17,863 nucleotides of DNA, taken from CAIWCD01 sp043782365. Its GTDB lineage: Bacteria; Myxococcota; Myxococcia; Myxococcales; 40CM-4-68-19. The translations under genes and the position numbers were made by a program. Below, one piece after another: positions 15,026 to 17,863 of this stretch. Position 1 is the stretch's first letter, and each line of letters begins with the position of its first letter. The stretch is from positions 1 through 17,863 of the forward strand of contig JAYWAO010000100.1 in NCBI GenBank assembly GCA_043782365.1, given 5' to 3'. The notes beneath the pieces were generated by a model. It saw only the letters and a program-made list of their open reading frames with translations. It searched no databases and was not told where the DNA came from.

Positions 15026-16528
15026 CTACTTCTTCTTGGGCACGGGCTTGGGCGCGGGCTTCGGCTCCGGCTTGGGCGCGGGCTTCGGCTCCAGCTTCGG
15101 CGCGGGCTCCGGCTTCGGCTTGGGCTCCGGCTTGGGCTCAGGCTTCGGCGCAGGCTTGGGCTCCGGCTTCGGTGCAGGCTTGGGCTCCGGCTTGGGCTCC
15201 GGCTTCGGCGCAGGCTTCGGCTCCGGCTTCGGCGCGGGCTTGGGCTCCGGCTTCGGCGCGGGCTTCGGCTCCGGCTTCGGCGCGGGAGGAGGCGTCGCGG
15301 GTGCGGGCTTGGGCGCTGCCCCGCCGCCGCCGCCACCTGCACCGCCGCTGCCCTTCGGCAGATCCTTCGCGGCGCCGAGCCATTCTTTGTAGATGTCGTT
15401 CTTGTCCTGCGCGCCGTCGTAGTCGGCGACTGCGGGCTTGAACGGGTCTGCCTCGAACGCCAGCACCTCGACGCGCCGGTTCTCGGCGTTCGCCGCCTTG
15501 GTGTTGACCTTGAGGTGGCGCGGCCCACAGGCGAGCGTCGCGATCTTGGTGGGCGCGGGGGCGGTGGTGCCGTCGGCCGCCATGTACTCCTCGACCAGCT
15601 TCTTGCGGCTGGCCTTGTCGAAGAGCCCCGTCGAGTCCTTGGTGGCCGTGTCGGGGAGCCTGTGCTCGCGCTGGAAGCGGGCCATCGCCGCGCGGACGTC
15701 GCTGGTGACCGCGTCGGCCGGAGCGCGCTTCAGGTACGTCTCGCCGCCCCACGGCAGCGCGTGCAGCATGTGCTGCACTTCGCGCGTGCCCCACTTCTTC
15801 GAGCTGGGCTCGCCGTCGAACGACTTCATCCAGGCGTCGGCGTCGTTCTTCAGATACGCAGCGACGGCGACCGCGCGGTCGCCGGAGAGCCCGAGGTTGT
15901 GCTGCGAGGTGCCGACCGCGTCGGTGTGGCCGAGCACGAGGAGCGACCGCTTGGGCTCGTCGTGGGCCAGCTTGGCGATGTCGCGGAACACCTGCAGCGA
16001 GGCCGGGAGCGGGAACGCCTTGTCAGCCTCGAAGTGGGCCGCGTCAAAGACGGTCTTCTTCGAGGGAGTGGCGTCCGGTGGCTTGGGAGGGTCTTCCTTG
16101 GGCGGTTCGTCAGCGGTTCCCGTGCCCCCGCCGTCATCCGCAGAAGGGGTGCCGCCGCCCGTGCCATCGGTCGCCCCGCCGCCTGGGTCGTCGGCCGGTG
16201 GAGTGCCGCCGCCATCGGAAGGGGGCGCGCTGGTGCCGCCGCCGCTCGGAGCGGTGCCGTCGCCGCCCGACCCGTCGCCGCCCGTGTCGTCGCCCGGCGC
16301 GGTGGTGGGATCGCCGTCGTCGGAGCCGCCGCCCTCGCCGGAGCCTTCGCCGCTGCCGTCAGAGGTCGGGTCGGAGGGCTCGGTGGTGCCGCCGTCGCCG
16401 TCGCCCGAGCCGTCCGCAGGCTTGACACCGCCTACGAGGAGGTGGACCGGGTGACCGGCGCTGAGCTTGACGCCTGCCGAGAGCTCGGACTTCTCTACCG
16501 GCCGCTCTTCGACCTCATCGTTGGCCAC
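15026..16528 (-). CDS. OmpA-type protein with peptidoglycan-binding insert and Lys-Pro repeat tail
   Basis: The product is 500 aa from GTG 16528; an in-frame TAA 24 nt upstream leaves no better start, and the ribosome-binding site is weak. There is no signal peptide (MANDEVEERPVEKSEL). Residues 38-145 are an acidic Gly/Asp/Ser/Thr/Pro linker. Residues 158-226 are the first part of an OmpA C-terminal-like domain, with GHTDAVGTSQHNLGLSGDRA at 200-219; D203 and R218 match the pair that holds diaminopimelate in OmpA. Residues 248-312 resemble a PG_binding_1 helix bundle (RAAMARFQREHRLPD). OmpA resumes with ENRRVEVLAF at 349-358, so one murein-binding domain is inserted inside another. Residues 416-497 are KPEP/KPAP repeats ending in KKK. 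The probable role is a cell-wall anchor or spacer; how it would leave the cytoplasm without a Sec signal is unclear. Confidence 0.92.
   Translation of the reverse strand: MANDEVEERPVEKSELSAGVKLSAGHPVHLLVGGVKPADGSGDGDGGTTEPSDPTSDGSGEGSGEGGGSDDGDPTTAPGDDTGGDGSGGDGTAPSGGGTSAPPSDGGGTPPADDPGGGATDGTGGGTPSADDGGGTGTADEPPKEDPPKPPDATPSKKTVFDAAHFEADKAFPLPASLQVFRDIAKLAHDEPKRSLLVLGHTDAVGTSQHNLGLSGDRAVAVAAYLKNDADAWMKSFDGEPSSKKWGTREVQHMLHALPWGGETYLKRAPADAVTSDVRAAMARFQREHRLPDTATKDSTGLFDKASRKKLVEEYMAADGTTAPAPTKIATLACGPRHLKVNTKAANAENRRVEVLAFEADPFKPAVADYDGAQDKNDIYKEWLGAAKDLPKGSGGAGGGGGGAAPKPAPATPPPAPKPEPKPAPKPEPKPAPKPEPKPAPKPEPKPEPKPAPKPEPKPAPKPEPKPEPKPKPEPAPKLEPKPAPKPEPKPAPKPVPKKK
15038..15283 (-). repeat. KPEP/KPAP-coding tandem repeat
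   Basis: About 80 codons alternate Lys-Pro with Glu-Pro or Ala-Pro, built from 6- and 12-nt units (GGCTTGGGCTCC-like on the + strand). It encodes the stiff cationic tail of the OmpA-type protein and is the most repetitive DNA in the window. Length variation between strains and assembly errors are both likely here. Confidence 0.85.
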
Positions 16529-16591
16529 TGTCTGCCCCGGGGCTAGAACTTATCCAGGGTCAGCTTACCCCGAATCAGCCTCGCTGAGAAG

Positions 16592-16610
16592 AGGGATCGG
16601 GCGGATCCCT
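16592..16610. promoter_or_regulatory. Inverted repeat in the divergent spacer
   Basis: AGGGATC, loop GGGCG, GATCCCT forms a perfect 7-bp stem between the divergently transcribed OmpA-type and zinc-finger genes. It could be an operator or an RNA hairpin. The rest of the 216-bp spacer (16529-16744) shows only a possible -10 box. Confidence 0.3.
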
Positions 16611-16712
16611 GCTGGCCTGCTGCTGGGTGGAGAGGGCCTCGTTCCCCTCGACCTTGCCGTCAGCCCAGGAGGTGAACGAAGCAATCCACCCCACTTCCGC
16701 GCGCGGGTGCTC

Positions 16713-16718
16713 TAGAAT
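16713..16718 (+). promoter_or_regulatory. Possible -10 box for the zinc-finger gene
   Basis: TAGAAT stands out in GC-rich surroundings 26 nt before the ATG. No convincing -35 box is present at the expected distance, so this is weak. Confidence 0.25.
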
Positions 16719-16744
16719 GAGCATGACTTCGAGAGGAGGGCACC

Positions 16745-17059
16745 ATGTCCGACAAGACCAGCAGCCCGGAAGAAGAGTACTTCGCGCGCGAGAACGCCGA
16801 GAAGCTGCGCAAGCTGGCCGCCGAGCAGAAGGCCAGGATGGCGGCCGCCGAGACGGCCGCGCTCAAGAAGGCCCACTGGATGCGGTGCCCCAAGTGCGGG
16901 ATGGAGCTGAAGACCATCAGCTACCGGGGCCTCGAGCTCGACCGCTGCTTCCACTGCAATGGCACCTGGCTCGACGAGGGCGAGCTGGAGAAGCTGGCTG
17001 GCGACAAGAAGGACGGCGTGATGGCGTCGGTGCTCAACCTCTTCGTCCATCAAAAGTAA
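16745..17059 (+). CDS. Small zf-TFIIB zinc-finger protein
   Basis: The product is 104 aa. ATG 16745 follows GGAGG (16735-16739) at close to ideal spacing. Residues 1-44 are a charged helix rich in Ala, Lys and Glu, probably a coiled coil. Residues 48-84 form a zf-TFIIB finger: CPKCG, then about 20 residues, then CFHCNGTWLDEGELEKL, with four Cys as zinc ligands. This family is common in bacteria and its molecular function is poorly known; a role in transcription is suggested only by the fold's name. The gene is monocistronic and meets serC tail to tail with 4 bp between stop codons, with no obvious intrinsic terminator between them. Confidence 0.92.
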   Translation: MSDKTSSPEEEYFARENAEKLRKLAAEQKARMAAAETAALKKAHWMRCPKCGMELKTISYRGLELDRCFHCNGTWLDEGELEKLAGDKKDGVMASVLNLFVHQK

Positions 17060-17063
17060 CACT

Positions 17064-17863
17064 TCACCCCCGCGTGCGCGCGAACTCCTTCATGAACGCC
17101 GCCAGCGCCTCGGCCCAGGCCAGCGGCACCGCGTTGTAGAGGCTGGCGCGGATGCCGCCCACCGAGCGGTGGCCCTTGAGGCCCACCATGCCGGCCTGCT
17201 TCGCCGCCGCGACGAACTGCTCCTCGAGCGCCTCGGCGCCGAGCCGGAAGACCGGGTTCATGTAGCTGCGGCTCGGCGCCTCGACGGGGCAGCGGTAGAA
17301 GCCGCCGCTTGCGTCGATGACCGAGTAGACCGCCGCGGCCTTGGCGCGGTTCACCTGCTCGATGGCGGCGAGCCCGCCCTGCCCCTGCAGCCAGAGCAGC
17401 ACGTTGCGCATCAGGTAGATGCCGAAGGTCGGCGGCGTGTTGTAGAGCGAGTTGTGCTCCGCCGCCGTGCGGAGCTGGAAGATCTTCGGGATGTCCTTGC
17501 GGCCCCGCTCGACCAGCGCCTTCTGCACCAGCATCACCAAGACGCCCGAGGGGCCCGCGTTCTTCTGCGCGCCCGCGTAGACGAGGCCGAACGAGCCCAC
17601 GTCGATGGGGCGGGAGAGGAAGTCGCTCGACATGTCGGCGACCAGCGGCGCCTGCGCGGTGGGGAGCGCCGCGCCTGGCCTGGCCGCGCACTGCACGCCG
17701 TGGATGGTCTCGTTGGTGGTGTAGTGGACGTAGGCAGCGCCCGCGCCGCCGAGGTCTCCAGAGGACGCGCGGGTGTACTGCTTCTCCTTGCCCTCGCCTT
17801 TGCCCGTCGAGAGCGACAGCGGGGCCTCGGCGCCCAGCATGGCCGCGACCACCTTGGCCTCGG
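17064..17863 (-). CDS. serC: Phosphoserine aminotransferase, C-terminal part (5' end beyond the right edge)
   Basis: The frame stays open to the right edge, so about 265 of the usual 360 or so residues are present; the GTG at 17852 is internal. SerC hallmarks are plain: HYTTNETIHGVQ near the active site, DFLSRPIDV, YAGAQKNAGPSG carrying the PLP-binding Lys, NTPPTFGIYL, and GHRSVGGIRASLYNA near the C-terminus. It is a cytoplasmic PLP enzyme converting 3-phosphohydroxypyruvate and glutamate to O-phosphoserine and 2-oxoglutarate in serine synthesis; the same enzyme serves vitamin B6 synthesis in many proteobacteria. The sequence closely parallels the E. coli protein through its C-terminal two thirds. 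It is a housekeeping gene, which suggests the window's right end is core genome. Confidence 0.95.
   Translation of the reverse strand, partial: EAKVVAAMLGAEAPLSLSTGKGEGKEKQYTRASSGDLGGAGAAYVHYTTNETIHGVQCAARPGAALPTAQAPLVADMSSDFLSRPIDVGSFGLVYAGAQKNAGPSGVLVMLVQKALVERGRKDIPKIFQLRTAAEHNSLYNTPPTFGIYLMRNVLLWLQGQGGLAAIEQVNRAKAAAVYSVIDASGGFYRCPVEAPSRSYMNPVFRLGAEALEEQFVAAAKQAGMVGLKGHRSVGGIRASLYNAVPLAWAEALAAFMKEFARTRG

Noticed and set aside
15038..15283. CRISPR or satellite array
   Set aside because: The period is 6-12 nt, there are no spacers, and the repeat is in frame inside a protein.
14858..16546. Plus-strand ORF of 562 codons with Leu/Gly/Arg repeats
   Set aside because: It is the complement of the OmpA-type gene; its repeat is the reverse reading of the KPEP-coding DNA.
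17064..17852. Complete serC starting at 17852
   Set aside because: About 100 N-terminal residues of the family are missing and the frame continues to the window edge.

Overview
The window is very GC-rich and densely coding, with strong third-position GC. Long proteins joined by Pro/Lys/Glu/Ala- and Gly/Ser-rich linkers, an OmpA/peptidoglycan-binding protein and a phosphoserine aminotransferase all fit a large-genome Gram-negative bacterium. A Myxococcota (deltaproteobacterial) host is my best guess, inferred from style only. I see no phage structural genes, transposase, CRISPR array, tRNA or rRNA.

Region 1 (1-12702, + strand) is one tightly packed operon of four large genes plus a 30-codon ORF; the first gene runs off the left edge. 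All four big proteins are modular and carry cell-wall-cutting domains: (a) RlpA-like barrel + GH24-type lysozyme + NlpC/P60 peptidase; (b) zinc amidase + NlpC/P60-like domain lacking its Cys + a putative Cys-peptidase domain + a C-terminal Cys-peptidase (CHAP-like) domain; (c) GH18-like glycosidase + the same NlpC/P60 module as in (a); (d) alpha/beta hydrolase + M23 (LytM) peptidase. Together they could attack the glycan strand, the amide bond and the stem peptides. None of the visible N-termini has a Sec signal peptide. The set therefore looks like secreted or injected antibacterial effectors (or predation enzymes) rather than housekeeping murein hydrolases, but no secretion-system gene lies in the window. 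The operon ends at a perfect 9-bp hairpin.

Region 2 (12703-13839) has no intact gene. It holds a short uncertain ORF, a clearly broken M16 (insulinase-type) peptidase remnant, and a 12-bp purine-rich tandem repeat sitting exactly where the remnant's start codon should be.

Region 3 (13840-16528, - strand) is an operon-like run: an OmpA-type protein with a peptidoglycan-binding insert and a long Lys-Pro repeat tail, then a phospholipase/carboxylesterase-family hydrolase, then a CYTH-domain protein. Spacers are about 40 bp.

Region 4 (16529-17863) has a 216-bp divergent spacer, a small zf-TFIIB zinc-finger protein on +, and the 3' two thirds or so of serC on -, tail to tail with only 4 bp between stop codons.

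The most interesting part is Region 1. A peptidase module is shared between two genes with different glycosidases attached, and the duplication reaches through the intergenic ribosome-binding site into the start of the next reading frame.
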